Shown here: positions 12,151-24,156 of the stretch, one piece after another
How positions within the stretch are numbered: position 1 is the first letter of the stretch
Layout: each line of letters starts with the position of its first letter
DNA from: Isoetes taiwanensis
Taxonomy: Eukaryota; Streptophyta; Lycopodiopsida; Isoetales; Isoetaceae
Reading direction: 5' to 3'
Length of the DNA stretch: 64,000 bases
Assembly (NCBI GenBank): GCA_021234155.1
Contig: JAJEKV010000062.1
Location: 5,332,497 to 5,396,496, forward strand
The notes under the pieces: model-generated
What the model was told of the DNA's origin: nothing
The model's database searches: none
Seen by the model: only the letters and a program-made list of their open reading frames with translations
Translations under genes and position numbers: made by a program

Positions 12151-12339
12151 CGATGATGGGTGGACCATTCAACATCATCGAACGTGTTGGAGAACGAGCA
12201 TATCGCTTTGGATTTGCCACCCCACCTGAAGATCCACAAGGTCTTTCACGTGAGTCTTCTCTCAACACACCCCTGATCCGTAGAGGAGGTTTTGGATACC
12301 CCAACCCTCCTAGAAATGACAGAATAACAATCGAGATAG

Positions 12340-12480
12340 TGCCCGAAGCTCTTCTCGATCGAGCTTATAAACAAAACCAAGGAGTCAAATGTTACAATAT
12401 TTGGTTAAGTGGAAACACTTGCCAACCGAGGATGCTATGTGGGTGATGAAGATAGACCTTGAGAAGCAACTATCCGGACT
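12340..12480 (+). pseudogene. Chromodomain remnant
   Basis: The frame near 12390-12445 reads YLVKW then KHLPTEDAMWV, the conserved core of the chromodomain carried at the integrase C-terminus of chromoviruses. In this family it directs insertion towards marked chromatin. The equivalent in the second copy reads FLQYLVKWTHLPVKDATW near 43920. Confidence 0.75.
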
Positions 12481-13120
12481 TCAAAGCGAGAATCTCAGGG
12501 TCAAGCATTATCAACGATGCTATCAACCCCGCTCCGGGTAAGCTTGAAGGCTTCATTCTGCCAGAATCATGCAATAGAGGGGTAGATGCATCGTGGGTGA
12601 TAATAGTTACCGATGATGAGATCGGACGTGGTGTATTGTCAATGTAGGCATGACCGAACCCTTGGGAAGCATGTAGTTGATAGGCCGCTCATCCCTTGCT
12701 ATAATAGGAACTTGACCATTCCTTACCAGCAATGAATTGCAAACCATAGGCATGATAGGTTCCCTTGTAAATAGGTTTTTCTTCTATTTCATTATAGGGG
12801 TGGTCCCTTCAACCACAACCTATTTATATTATCTACATATACTAATGTATTGACATGTGCAGTGCCGCTGAGCAAGATGCGTGACCTGATGACGGTCGCT
12901 TTCTCCTGACCCGACTTCTCCGCTTTATTTTGTCTACACGCCTTGTTGATGTTGATATTGGACTTCGGTCCTTGAACTTTTTTACTTGTGATGATCATGT
13001 GAAATGCACCTCTAAGTGCTTAAACCGTGTCAAACTTTAAAGTTTTAATGTATTACCTTTTCCATAATCTAAATTTCTATGTTTGTATCTAACCACAATG
13101 CCGAGAACAACATTATTTCT

Positions 13121-13132
13121 AAGGGGGGAGAA
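13121..13132 (+). other. Polypurine tract
   Basis: AAGGGGGGAGAA lies directly before the TGACGTGTTCC start of the 3' LTR. It is the expected plus-strand priming site. The equivalent in the second copy is AAGGTGGGGAGA at 44746-44757. Confidence 0.75.
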
Positions 13133-14728
13133 TGACGTGTTCCATGTATTTATACCTTTTCGATAATGATAAAATAATGTAATCGACACGCCACTAGTAA
13201 AGGTATGCCACCATGGGGTATCTTGACCTAGGGGTTGACCTAAAAGGGATTAAATTAGCTATGCTAAATTAATCCTTAAAGGATAACCACCCAACCAATT
13301 AAATTGGACTAATTGATTATTTAGGTGAGCGCCACCGGCCTAACCTCGACACAAGCATGGGAAATTCCAATTTGGGTCATCAACTTGACCCCTAGCCCTA
13401 ATTGACCCCTAATCGATCAAGAGGAGCAAAGCACCGAGCACCTACCCTTGCTAAGCGCCTAACTTACCTCGCGGTGTCAAGTGTCGAAAGTCCAAGTCCA
13501 GTGAAAGATGGAAGTACCAAATGACAATGGATCCAAAGAACTTCGTGGGTGGGTGGTTAGTATAGCTTCATGTTCTCGAGTAGCTCTGCTGGGCACTTGT
13601 TGTGTGTTCATTTCTTCCTTCTCTCCATGCTTTTACTTGTAGGAACCAACCCTTGATTGCAAAGGTGAGTTCTCTTTATTTCGATTCTGGTCTTGCTCTT
13701 AAAGGATGGATTGATAGTTCTTTGTATAGTATTACTCGAAATGGGAGAATTAGGGGGAGGGGGTAGAGACCTCTGAAGCCATGTTTAGTAGTATGCTCCT
13801 AGGTTGATCCCTCAGATTTCCCATTAAATGCGGCTGCAGCCGTGAGACCACCGGTCGAGGCTATGGAATGGCTTAGCACCGTAGAAGGGACGCAGCGGGC
13901 TGGGTGGGGGTGGGGTCTTGCATGAACATAAAAGGCTCCCGAGACTTCTACATGGGCTAGGCCGATAGCCACCACGAGGGCCGGGTATGGGTCCGACACT
14001 CTGGTGTAGAGGTGTGACCCGTATGGGGCACCATGCACTTTGAGTAGATTTAGGGTGAGTAAGCTCTGCACGGATGCGGTGTGATGCGCCCGTGTATTCT
14101 CTAACTCACCCATGGAACCACCGCTTGATCTTGGAAGGGGACGCTTCCCGACCGCCTCGCTTGGACCGATGCTTCATGAACCCCTGGAGTAGGCTCAAGG
14201 GTGATACCTTGAGTCTGCGGCTCCTAAGGCTATAGTGATGCCATAGCATGAATCGGCCGTATCTCGCAAAGTGTGCAATGGGGGCGGATGGAGTGGACAA
14301 CCCTAGCCAATGTTCTATTCCAGCCAACGCCAAGTTATACCTCTGTCTGTTGATCTCTTGAGACCGAACCGTCAGTCCACCCTCACAGGAGTCTAAACCG
14401 GGGTAGAACCTGGGATTTGGGGTGTTTTTCCTTAGGATTAGATGCATATTCTTTGCCGTTAGTACTTGGATGGATGTGCCACCCTTCGTGGTGGTTATTT
14501 ATATATATGATTTATGATGTATGCTAATATGTATTCACGCTTCCGCGACGTAGGAGTCCCATTGAAGGCGTGGGCCGAATGACCCCTCCGTGTCCTTCAC
14601 TCGGGCATCTTTCTATAGATGGCCCGAGATAGACGGAGGGCCCTGCTCATGGCAAGATGGTTGCCATGGGAGGGTAAAGTCCCCGTATGTATACGGCCGG
14701 GTGCCGTATATGTTCAGGGAGCGTCACA
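13133..14728 (+). repeat. 3' LTR of gypsy copy 1
   Basis: It begins TGACGTG after the polypurine tract and ends CGTCACA at 14722-14728, so the ends are inverted copies of each other. The same end pattern, and a similar 3' part (TATTCACGCTTCCGC, then AATGACCC), occur in the LTR at 44.76-46.24 kb. A short minus-strand frame in 13.8-14.1 kb is not conserved and is not called. Confidence 0.7.
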
Positions 14729-15108
14729 TTCTCAGAGGGGTATCCCCCTTGATCCCTGGCTGGAAGGAGTAGCAGAGGGTCAAAATCGCTCTTCCAACGA
14801 GATTTATCGTGTTGTTATCCACCTTCATCGGGTTCCAGAGCGTCGCGTCTATGAGATTAATCGCATCACTCAACTACCTGCTCATGATGATCCCGATTGC
14901 GAATGAACTTCTGCATTCATGTATGCTATGCCTCTTATATGAGTTCTAAATTCTGTTATAAGTATGTAACTATAAGTGATATATGTGATCCATCTATTTA
15001 CCGCACATTTTCAATTTGGAAAGCTCTTGGCCATTTTCCTTACATGTAGATTCTACATTCAGATAAGCATTCTCGCTAGCAGTTCGTATCAGTTTGCTTT
15101 TAGACCGT
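14729..15108. other. Unassigned spacer
   Basis: This lies between the gypsy LTR end and the palindrome cluster. A plus-strand frame (SNEIYRVVIHLHRVPERRVYE) continues to 14906, but I recognise no family and it has no partner exons. Confidence 0.4.
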
Positions 15109-15372
15109 AGTCGCGGTCGCGAAAATTGCGCCCAAAAAACGTTGAATTTGCTATTTTTTACACCGCGACGACGGTTGCGAAATAGACCTTCCCACGTATC
15201 GTGGAATAGTCATTTTACCGCGTCTACCGGTGGCCGCGTCGCGAGTAATATTGGTTATTCCATAACTAATTCCCAACTTCATTCGCATCGTGGCCACGGT
15301 GCAATTACTTGTCATTCATCAATTGAATACCAACTAAATTCGCACCGTGCCCACGCTGCCAACCTAACATAT
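15109..15372. repeat. Cluster of GC-rich imperfect palindromes
   Basis: At least five short inverted motifs built on CGC..CGTGGCCACGG..GCG are spaced about 50-60 bp apart in AT-rich DNA. Examples are CCGCGACGACGGTTGCGAAA, ATTCGCATCGTGGCCACGGT and ATTCGCACCGTGCCCACGCT. This resembles the subterminal repeat zone of CACTA-type DNA transposons. It adjoins the decayed transposase at 15.5-17.9 kb, so it may be that element's end. I could not find a terminal CACTA motif. Confidence 0.5.
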
Positions 15373-15490
15373 TTTAAACATTATAGTTGTACATGATGGT
15401 CAATAGTTATATATTAATATGAATTTGTTCATACAATTGAAACCCCGTATATATCTTCTACCCCGTCGATCCTTGTGGATCGCCAACGCT

Positions 15491-17918
15491 TTAACTTGTC
15501 TCGGCCGCACTAGAGCTACACCATATTTGCTTTTTTTTTTTCCGCTCAACTTTTCTCCTCAATATTCTAGCCAACGCCGTGTCTTGTTTAGATTTATCTT
15601 TTTTCTCTAGCTTGCAGATAATCCTCCTATAGAACCATTGGCACAATGAGTTACCACACGAACCTCGATGTTGTGTGAACCTGAAAAAAGCATTCTTGGC
15701 TTGCTTATGTGACTTCTCCATTCCCTGTGTATTCCATATTCCCAAGCTCCCGTACTCTTTGGCAAACCACAAGCCATGGGCGTGAAGTATATGAATGTAA
15801 TGTGTGACATTGCATTCTCCCCATGCTTGTATAAACGACTTCGTGAATTCAGTTACTGCTACTTTGAATTCATCTAACTTTCCACCCACCATTTTCTTCT
15901 CTGCCATCAAAGTTACCCGTATCGCCGTCCGGTCGCCACTTTAATTTCCTAGTTTTGCCCTCCCACGTGAAGTACGGTCATCTTCTGCTACCAGCAAGTC
16001 CTTATACCCCTCCCACTTTCCAGTTGGCAATGATCCATTCTTACGTAATTTAGTACAAGGCAGAAATCTTTTCGCTTTCACCCCACCCATGGATGGTTTA
16101 CAAGGAACCTTGCCTCCCTTCTTAGGATCTTGCAAGATTTTATAGTCACCACCATGAAGACCAAGATCAGAAAGTACATTCTCAACATCTTTCATACACT
16201 TTTTCTCTGGCTGATTGTGGAGACTTATTCCAAGCAAAAAGAATGCTCATGTACACCATCTTATCCACTATTCTTAGAAAAGCATGGAGAGTGCAGATAT
16301 GTACTCTCTTCACAGGAATTGCAAGGACGGGGATCAAAGTTTCGTCCTCCTTCTCACGCGTTGGTTCAGCATCCCCTTATCATCTACCCTAGCATACAAA
16401 CAAGAAGGACATGCATGGGTAGTCTTACCGTAACCATGTTTCATGTTATACATGCACTTGATGGTCTTTAGATCAGCAGCCAAATGCCATTCAACCTCGT
16501 GAATCTCCGTAGCCAGAACCTGAAGCTTCTCTCCGACTCCATGAGCGGCAATAATAGTAGGAATAGGTGTCTCATGAAGACCCAATCAAGAACACCATGA
16601 TTTTCTTCCCAGACTTGAAATATCCCTATCCAAAGAAATATGGTCCTCCTTGAACATAGAACTTACCTTCCTCATTATCAATTTGACAGTCTTGTTCATT
16701 AATGTCAAAGAAACCCTCTCATACTTTTCACCTTTGATCAGTTCCATCTCATCCAAATTTATAGCAATTTGGAGTTTCCTGCACATTCTTCCACTTTCAT
16801 ATCACAGTATGAACTAAATGTAAGAAGCATTTTAGAGAGATCCATCCAACAATTATTCTTCTCATTAAGAACAAATAGATCATTTCCTGAGCCACCTTTC
16901 TTCTTACTTTTCCCAGTGATTAGTGATCCCAAAGTGCACGGATGTGGTGATCCGTACATCTCTCCCAAATGTTTGTGTACTTCAGCATTCCTCTTTGTCC
17001 CCGCTTTGCTCTAACATAACCGAGTCTTGGCGGTGATGGTCTCAGACACCCTCGTTGCATGATACCATCCCGCAAAACATCTAAAGAGAGAGCATGTAAG
17101 CTTGTCGAATCGATACCCACATTGTCACATAATTCTTGCATGCTATCGCAAGACTTTGACTCTTTCCCAATTCAGTAAGCACATGTTCAACAAATGCTTT
17201 TCTTAAATGGTTAGCTCCGAAGCTTCAACATATCTATAACATCATCTTTAGTTACAAGCTTTTCAACAAACTAGCCATATTACAAGGTTTTCTCTTCTTC
17301 TTTTCAGCCATAGTAGGATCCACCAGATTTTTAATAGCGTGGATCCTTCTTCTAGAGCCCCCACCACTAGGGGCAAGTACATTTAGGGCCTTCAATTCTT
17401 TTTTTCCTCTCCGGTTTGTCATTGTCCTCAGAGCATCTCTTCAATCCTTGTTTGAGTGACTCCACCTCCATAGGCAACCGTTGATTGGAAGCTTGCAGTT
17501 CATCTGTGTTCTTAGACCTGTTGATTAAGAAATAGTTACACTGTTGGAGGTAATTATAGTGTGCTATCATATTGCAATGCACTCCACACAATTGAGTGTA
17601 CATTGTTCTCAAATGCACATCAGAATGACTTGAAATATTATTGCAATAGCCAAACAGACCTTGATTACCCTTACAGGCAAAATTAATAAGCCCCGATGCA
17701 GAATGAAATTCAGGATGTCTTCTGGTGATCGGATCGAGGGGATACAGTTCCCCATGCGCCCAGAGATCAATATTCATTGCACCAGAAGCTCGAAGAGCAT
17801 TCTCATCGACATGTTTCTTCCGATTATATTGATTTTTATAGGGCAAGCAATTCTTGGGCACCTCCACCTTGAATTGGCCTTTTACTTCACGATTCAAAAA
17901 AGAATTACTCATTGTCAT
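15491..17918 (-). pseudogene. Decayed DDE-type transposase
   Basis: A chain of minus-strand frames in N-to-C order covers 17918-17367, 17141-16920, 16968-16759, 16786-16586, 16585-16334, 16237-15941 and 15910-15491. The 17918-17367 frame holds conserved-looking text such as HLRTMYTQLCGVHCN. The 16585-16334 frame has HEVEWHLAADLKTIKCMYNM followed by HACPSCLYAR, a CX2C zinc-ribbon-like insert typical of some DDE transposases. The last frame has LGIWNTQGMEKSHKQAKNAF and TQHRG, matching the C-terminal 'G..S.QGxEkxH' region. Stops and frameshifts separate the frames. I cannot name the superfamily with certainty; CACTA-like is the best guess given the palindromes next door. Confidence 0.55.
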
Positions 17919-17955
17919 TGCCCAAAATTAATAGAACAGTTACCTCTGCCATAGA

Positions 17956-18219
17956 TCAATTGTGAGTCGCGTGATCGCTTTCCGAGCTCCACAAATGGCG
18001 ACCAAATTCATGCAATTCTTCGCCAAAATACGAAAAGAAAACTAGAGAATTCCTTCTGGATTTGGGCTTAGGATTGACATCAATACTAAATTCAATGCCC
18101 TCCAAAGCTTTGGCTTCAATTGAGGCATTCTTGAGGTGGCCCGCTCGAAGTCCCTCTAGCTTCAGCCGGTGGGGAAGGTGGGGAGGGAGGGATTTATCGC
18201 GTAATGAGTAAAACAACAA
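17956..18219 (-). other. Open frame upstream of the transposase remnant
   Basis: This 87-codon minus-strand frame lies directly 5' of the transposase frames. It contains EGIEFSIDVNPKPKSRRNS and could be a 5' exon of that element. No family is recognised and there is no splice evidence. Confidence 0.2.
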
Positions 18220-18473
18220 GTAATAATGACGCTTAACAGTCTTCTGTTGCTCCGTATCGAGGTTCTAAGGTTCTGTGGGGGCTTTTGCCCATACCGCAGG
18301 TTCTGGTACCAACTAAAAATCCAAATTTGGGAAGGGCTTATGTATGCAGGGCGTTAATAGACTCCACCAAACCTCTAATGCATAGATACCTTTTCGATTT
18401 CCTTTTCGTTTGGAGCTTGGGAGATATTTTGATTATTTGAGACATCAAGGACTTTATATAGATACTGGCTATT

Positions 18474-18870
18474 GAGGAAGGAAGGAAGGAAGGAAGTATA
18501 TTTTAACGTCCATGGAGGCCAACTGGCCTACGAGACTGTCACAATACAATATATCAGATAGTATCCAAACACAAAAGAAAACTACAAAAAGCCCTATACA
18601 ATGTGTCTCTACCACTGGGACGAAAAAATCCTCCATGTGGGAGGAAAAACCCTTGTAGTAGGAGTTCAAATTTCCTATTTGGGCGTTCAAATTCCTTGTG
18701 CTGTGAGGGGGCTATGAGGGACTCTCTGACGGTGGAGACTTGCAGAATGTAGGACGCGAGACGTGCAACCATTGGCGAGGCCGCATCTGAGATCGGCATG
18801 AGCTGCTTGAATGTGTGCATATGCTGGACACTCCTGTAGAGAATGGTGTTCATCCTCTACTATCTGCATG
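18474..18870 (-). mobile_element. LINE 3' fragment
   Basis: On the minus strand the frame reads VEDEHHSLQECPAYAHIQAA, the C-terminal zinc-knuckle-like region of a plant LINE polyprotein. The same type of region appears as EDESHTFQSCPNAH in the plus-strand copy near 20490. It ends with the hairpin AGGCC-AGTT-GGCCT, then GACGTTAAAATATACTTCC and a (TTCC)n tail, seen on the plus strand as (GGAA)n at 18474-18496. It is 5' truncated and inactive. Confidence 0.65.
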
Positions 18871-19454
18871 TGGCATTGAGGAGATAGCGTTGAAGTTTAC
18901 ATGCCAAGAATGTCTTCATGACAAAGCTCATTTAAACCATGTGATTCATGTATCTCATATACAATGAGGTTAGAAACAAGGCTAGAAACTCAAAACTCAG
19001 GTAAAACCATTTTCCAGATGCAATTATTCAAGCTTGGATGCGTGCTAAAAATATGTCACAATTATGTCTAGAAATAGAGTATTCACACTTAAATGAGATC
19101 TTGATATGTTAGAATCATGCAATGGATGTATGTTATTATATGTTCAAGCTGAAGAATACAAACTACATGATGGCCAGAACTACTTATTTATGTTTAGAAA
19201 GTTTAAATATTGACAATGCATGTTAATGTGTCCCAAAATCTAATCTTTGGTATGGGCCTTAGAATGATAAAGCTCATCTACTACCCCAGCTATATGCAAC
19301 AAAGTTAACCTAAACATTCAGATCTAACACATTCCTTCAATTGCATTATCTTTTTCTATTGTCTCTAAAATATACTTAGCTTGAGGCAAAAGATAAGTAT
19401 CCAAAACAAGTTAATATACTCAAGTTAATACAAGGCATGGTCTATTTTCCATCT

Positions 19455-20909
19455 AAAAACATCCTCTCCCCTCTTGCACCAGGTCATCCGCCAGCTCATC
19501 TATGCAGACGATGTTGCTTTCTTGGCCCACCAGGCTATCGCGGTCTCACACGGATGCCCTAGACACATTTTTTCAGACTCGGACATCGCGGCGTCAATCG
19601 GCCAAGACCAGGGGGTGGTTCTCATATCCTCTTCCGCGTCACCCCATGCCTCCTGCACTCACATATCGGGGGGGCGACACAGTGATCCAGCCCACCTACA
19701 AGTGCCTGGGGTGGAGTTCCCCTCCCCTGCATTTCTGCGGGAAGTCTATCCGTATTGGTGTGTGAGCCGGTGGAAAGCTTTATGCCATGCGGAACAAGTC
19801 ACCCGAGGCGAGCTCTATGATTGGGGCCATCGGTCCACATCTGTTCAGAACTGGTCGAACCGATCGCATACATCACCCGAAGTCGAGGTTTGGGGCGATC
19901 GTCTTTGGCGACACAGGAATGACGGTCTGGCATTTTGTACGGGCGCTTGGGGTGAACCTTGATCCCCTATCGGTCTTATGGGGAAGCAGGGATTCTTGCG
20001 GCGGCGTGTCTCGACCCTTGATAGACACATCGTCTATTTTTGAGGAAAGTGGTTACTATGGGTGATGCTCGGCTCCGCGCACGGCTGGCACGTGGCCATG
20101 GGTCCGGCCGGCGGCTTAGGGCCCGCTTGGAGGGGTAAGAGAGATCGATGGTTAAGCGGATGGAGCGTCGCGGGAGCACATCGCGTCAGTAGGTGGGAAC
20201 AAATACGGCCCGTGGGGCAAACATGGGAGTACCTAGATCCTTGTTTCCTTGGCAAAACTCACGGAACCCCTGGGCTCTAGAGCAGGTCAAAATGGCCCAT
20301 TACAAGGAGCACATCAACCCGTGTTAGCACCTGGGCCACAGCCTACGTTCCCAGCCTTGCCCCCTCGAAAAAGCATCATTGCCTCCATTCAGCCCACGGT
20401 GCCCACCATCTTAGATCGCGACGAAAGCGGTGGATTGGGGGAGCCCGCCCGGGGCGGGCTCTGTCGGTCTTTGTCAAGCGGGTGCCATTGAGGATGAGTC
20501 TCACACTTTCCAGAGTTGCCCAAATGCTCACCGGACCGGGCCGATACGCTCCCTTAGTACGGCGGACTTGCCCTTGCATTTGCCGATGAACACACCGGGT
20601 CGATGCGTGCCTGGGTCGCGTACATTGAGTATCCCCGGACTCGCGAGGTCACCTTTTGCCCTACTTTGGCTCACGATTAGGCACTACGGGTGTGGTGCAT
20701 GACTGTATATATTTGGGTGTTTCTGCATTTTATATGTTAGAACGGTTTTGTCAAAGCTGATTGCCGCCCGCGGTTTTCCCTCGAAAACCCTTCCGGCGGG
20801 GTTTTAATCCGGCAAGAATCCGCTTGTTAACGTTTGTATTGGGTCCCATAGACCGATTGGTCTTTGTGGACGATAAAAGTACCTTCCTTCCTTCCTTCCT
20901 TCCTTCCTC
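19455..20909 (+). mobile_element. 5'-truncated LINE (non-LTR retrotransposon)
   Basis: The first coding text is VIRQLIYADDVAFLAHQ, the YADD active-site block of non-LTR reverse transcriptase. LTYRGGDTVIQPTYKCLG and SRWKALCHAEQVTRGELYDW follow in shifting frames, then the EVWGDRL block. Near 20460-20530 the frame ends with LCQAG and EDESHTFQSCPNAH, the C-terminal Cys/His motif. The 3' UTR has two hairpins (near 20772 and 850-863 of the 20 kb block), then GTGGACGATAAAAG and a (CTTC)n tail at 20883-20908. 5' truncation and frameshifts make it dead. Confidence 0.75.
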
Positions 20910-22030
20910 ATGCACTAACAATAGGCAATGCTTCTTTTTATCATTCGTCCAACTCTTAGCCACATTTCTTTTAACACATTATACTACAATTACATTTCAA
21001 TTTAATCATTGCATACCAATGTTTCTGCCAGTGAGGGTGTTGTATCCATAAACCTCTCCAGTCATTTGTGATTGATCCACATGCATCTCAATCCCCATTA
21101 CATAAAATTCTTCAATCAACATGCTTCCAATCCTTGATCTTTAAATTACTAAAAGACACATATTTCCTGACAAAATAGTAGTTAAAGCCCGTCAACGCCG
21201 GCCACTGTTACTAGTATTAATGGTTTATATATTATTCATGAGCCGACATTTTTTGAATTTATATTTTTTTTTCTACATCAAAAAAACTTCATCTCCCATA
21301 ACACACCAAAACAAAAATTTGAACATCATAACACACTAATAGTTAATCATATACTTATAACATCATAGTTTGAACTATATTCAATGCAACAACATCCTTC
21401 TATATATGGTGATCAAATTGCACTTCTCTTTAAGTCTTGAAGGAAGATGTTATACAACCAAATGGGGCATCTAGAAGGAAATTGACCATCTGTTCCAATT
21501 TTTTTTTTAAGACGCACATCTGGTATATAAGATACAACTATCAGTTATATGTGGATTTGAGATACTATAACTGATAATATGGTAGGTGGTGGTTCCTAAA
21601 AGATCTTAAAGATCTTTTTAATTCTTTTAAGGAAAATGGAAAAAGTAGTTAGGCTAATTCTGAAAAGAAAATTGGAATACTTATTTTTAACTAAAGTGAA
21701 TTTTATTTTCTTTAAAAAGCCTCGTTGTCAAAGTGGTCATGCATCGTTGTAAAGCTGGTGAGGAAGAATCCACTTCAGCCATGTATAATGATGGGGGTAT
21801 AGGACCTATTTGGGTATGTTGTAAATTATCTCATAAGCCACCGCTTCCCATGGATATTCAAATACTGCATCTGTCTGTCCGTTCGTCCATCTTAGATGCT
21901 CTGACACACTGCTACATCAGTTACTCACATCACCTATGATAGCCTTTGGGGAGCTTACATCCTGCAGATTTGGCCGGTCGGACTTGCTCTTGGGGGCATG
22001 GTATTTGAGAGCCCACTTGTTAGGGTTTTT
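20910..22030. other. AT-rich spacer without recognisable gene
   Basis: I see no conserved frame, RNA gene or repeat with a clear unit. A short plus-strand frame at 21733-21939 has no recognisable similarity. Confidence 0.5.
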
Positions 22031-22034
22031 CCTC

Positions 22035-22203
22035 CCAAGTGGGGTTTCTTCATCCCGTAGCTTGGGATCTACCGCATGATTACATTGTTTGTTTTGGTGT
22101 TTGGCTTTTGGCTTTTGCCTCGTTCTTCTGCATGTATGCGGCCTCATAGGCCTCTCGGCCTCAGACGTTAAAATAAACTTCCTTCCTTCCTTCCTTCCTT
22201 CCA
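22035..22203 (+). mobile_element. LINE 3' end fragment
   Basis: Only the 3' UTR tail remains. The hairpin AGGCC-TCTC-GGCCT at 22148-22161 is followed by GACGTTAAAATAAACTTCC and a (TTCC)n tail ending near 22203. It is the same design as the tails at 18.5 and 20.9 kb. Confidence 0.65.
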
Positions 22204-22375
22204 TCCAAAATTGCCCTAAAAATGGCCTAGATCACTTTAAGATAGTCATTTGACTATTATTCCGTGGACGTTAAAATAAACTTCCTTCCTTCCTTCCTTC
22301 CATCCAAAATTGCCGCAAAAATGGCATAGACCACTTTAAGATAGTCAAATAGTCATTTGACTATTTGACACTAAC
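22180..22375. repeat. Tandem duplication of LINE tail and flank
   Basis: The block CTTCC(TTCC)n-CATCCAAAATTGCC, then AAAAATGGC.TAGA.CACTTT and AAGATAGTCA, occurs twice, near 22179-22250 and 22275-22350. Between them lies a second GGACGTTAAAATAAACTTCC start. The inverted motif ATAGTCA-TT-TGACTAT is present in both flanks. Confidence 0.7.
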
Positions 22376-23338
22376 TTTATCAAGGCACACAACGTCAAAA
22401 ATTAATTGAGTTGAATTGAATTTTGATTGCCACGTAGATTAAATAGTTTATGGGATTCAATACACTAAATACTATATAATTATTACTATGTTTAAAACCC
22501 ACCCCAAAAGGTTGAAGATTATCAAGGGAAGAATATTCAAGAGATGAAGAGAAAATAAATAAGGTGCACCAATATGAGTTACTAATACATGAATGTTCCA
22601 AGAAGAGCAATCGAGCACGATCTTAAATGAAATAGGCTTTCACCATCTTCCTTATAGCTGTCGCTTAATTCAAAATCGCACCAGGCCAAGCGAGGTATTT
22701 GTGCATTTTTTGTCCTTCTTTCAAAGACACTACAATTAGATGTATGGCCTAGTTGCAAAGTAAAAAGGGCAATAGTGTTATAGAATTTCATTTTACTCAT
22801 TCAATTTATGTTTTTTAGTCAATAAATTTTCTAAGGAAGTTGTAATAATGTCATGGTAATGTTGAGAGAATATGTTCGTCTTTGTACCAAACCATAATAT
22901 TACCCTATGCAATATAATTGGGCGTTGAGATAAAAGTAACAAGTTTTGCCTTCTCTACATAACCATTCAATGCATATCTTGCATTGACATGCATTGAATG
23001 GCGGGACATAATATTAATTTAAGAATTGTTTTACCATTTTCTTGATACACTATATATTGTAAGTATTATTCATAGATTTTATTAATATGTTGGAATTAGG
23101 CAATTATTGCCATTTGGCTCAATCAAACTACTATACCTTGGTGTCTTTTGACAAAAGAATCATTCCATGATTGATCATGGAAAGGACGAGGAAAGGGAGG
23201 AAAGTTCCCTATTGCTCATCATTGCTAACAAAATAAGATAAAGAAGAAGAATCAAGTTTATTTAAATTAGGGCTCCATGGTCCACAAGGTCAAACAAAAG
23301 CTAAATAAAGAGGGTGAGAAGATGATTTATTTGAAACA

Positions 23339-24156
23339 ATGGGAAAGGCATTGGGGGATGAAGAAATTGGGATTGATGAAGCAAATTCGAACATACTACA
23401 ACTTCAAGAAGGTGCATATGAAAGCGGCTCCACGACCCCAGTGTCAAAAATATATGCACCAAGTCCAACCCTTGTTCCAATGCCAACCCTTGTTCCAATG
23501 CCAAGTACAAGTCCTATGCTTGTGGTTCTAAGAAATAATGTGGTGGACCTAGTGTTAAGAATTCTTGCCTTGGTATTCAGCCTCATAGCTGCTTCACTAA
23601 TGATTTCTAACAAGCATGATGGCCTTGTATACAATGGCAAAGGAGGGGCACCTTTTGTGTAAGATTACATGAATAATTTTAAGCCCTATCTGTGCAATAT
23701 ATACAACTTACTATATTACTCTGCTTTTTTGTAGGTATTTGGCTTCTATCAATATAATTGTCATGACATACTCACTTTTTCAAGCTACAGTGGGTTGTAT
23801 CCGCCTCTATGGAACTAAATTGATACTCTCAATGCACGCAAATTTGGAGGGATACATTTGCTTCACGGGGGATATGGTCTGCCCTCTTCCCTCTCCTATT
23901 CAAGTGGAATAGTTACATTGACTTTAGCTTGGTGTGTGATTATATGTTACAGGTGCTTGCATTTCTCCTCATGTCTTGCTCTTCTGCTGCTTCCGGTGCT
24001 TATACTCTTTGGATTGGCTCCAATCAAGCATCTTGCTCCCTCAGATATTGTAAGCAACTTTCCGCCTCTATCAGCATCAGCTTCTTTGCCTTCATCTTCA
24101 TGCTTTGCTCCTTCATCAAATCTGGGTATTTGCTCTGCCAAATCCTTCCATTCTAG
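23339..24156 (+). CDS. CASP-like membrane protein (three exons, intact)
   Basis: The exons are 23339-23658, 23735-23876 and 23953-24156. Introns of 76 bp each start GT and end AG, although the second donor is a weak GTCTGC. The product is 221 residues, a typical CASP-like length. A Ser/Pro-rich cytosolic N-terminus contains a PTLVPM duplication. Four membrane spans follow: DLVLRILALVFSLIAASLMI, NIIVMTYSLFQATVGCI, MVLAFLLMSCSSAASGA and ISISFFAFIFMLCSFIKSGY. The family's conserved Arg in span 1 (VLRI) and Asp at the start of span 3 (GDMVL) are both present. CASP family proteins assemble into plasma-membrane scaffolds; the specific role here is unknown. Exon structure and sequence match the cluster at 54.6-64 kb. 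The ATG in AATGGGAAAGG was chosen because it matches the start context of the cluster copies. Confidence 0.8.

Larger units (their letters stand above)
7859..14728 (+). mobile_element. Decayed Ty3/gypsy chromovirus with 3' LTR
   Basis: The order gag, protease, reverse transcriptase, RNase H, integrase, chromodomain, polypurine tract, LTR can be read on the plus strand. Every domain is broken by stops or small indels. The C-terminal chromodomain places it among chromoviruses. The 3' LTR starts after the purine tract at 13121-13132. I find no matching LTR upstream of gag, so the 5' end is missing or unrecognisable. The element cannot be functional as given. Confidence 0.85.
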
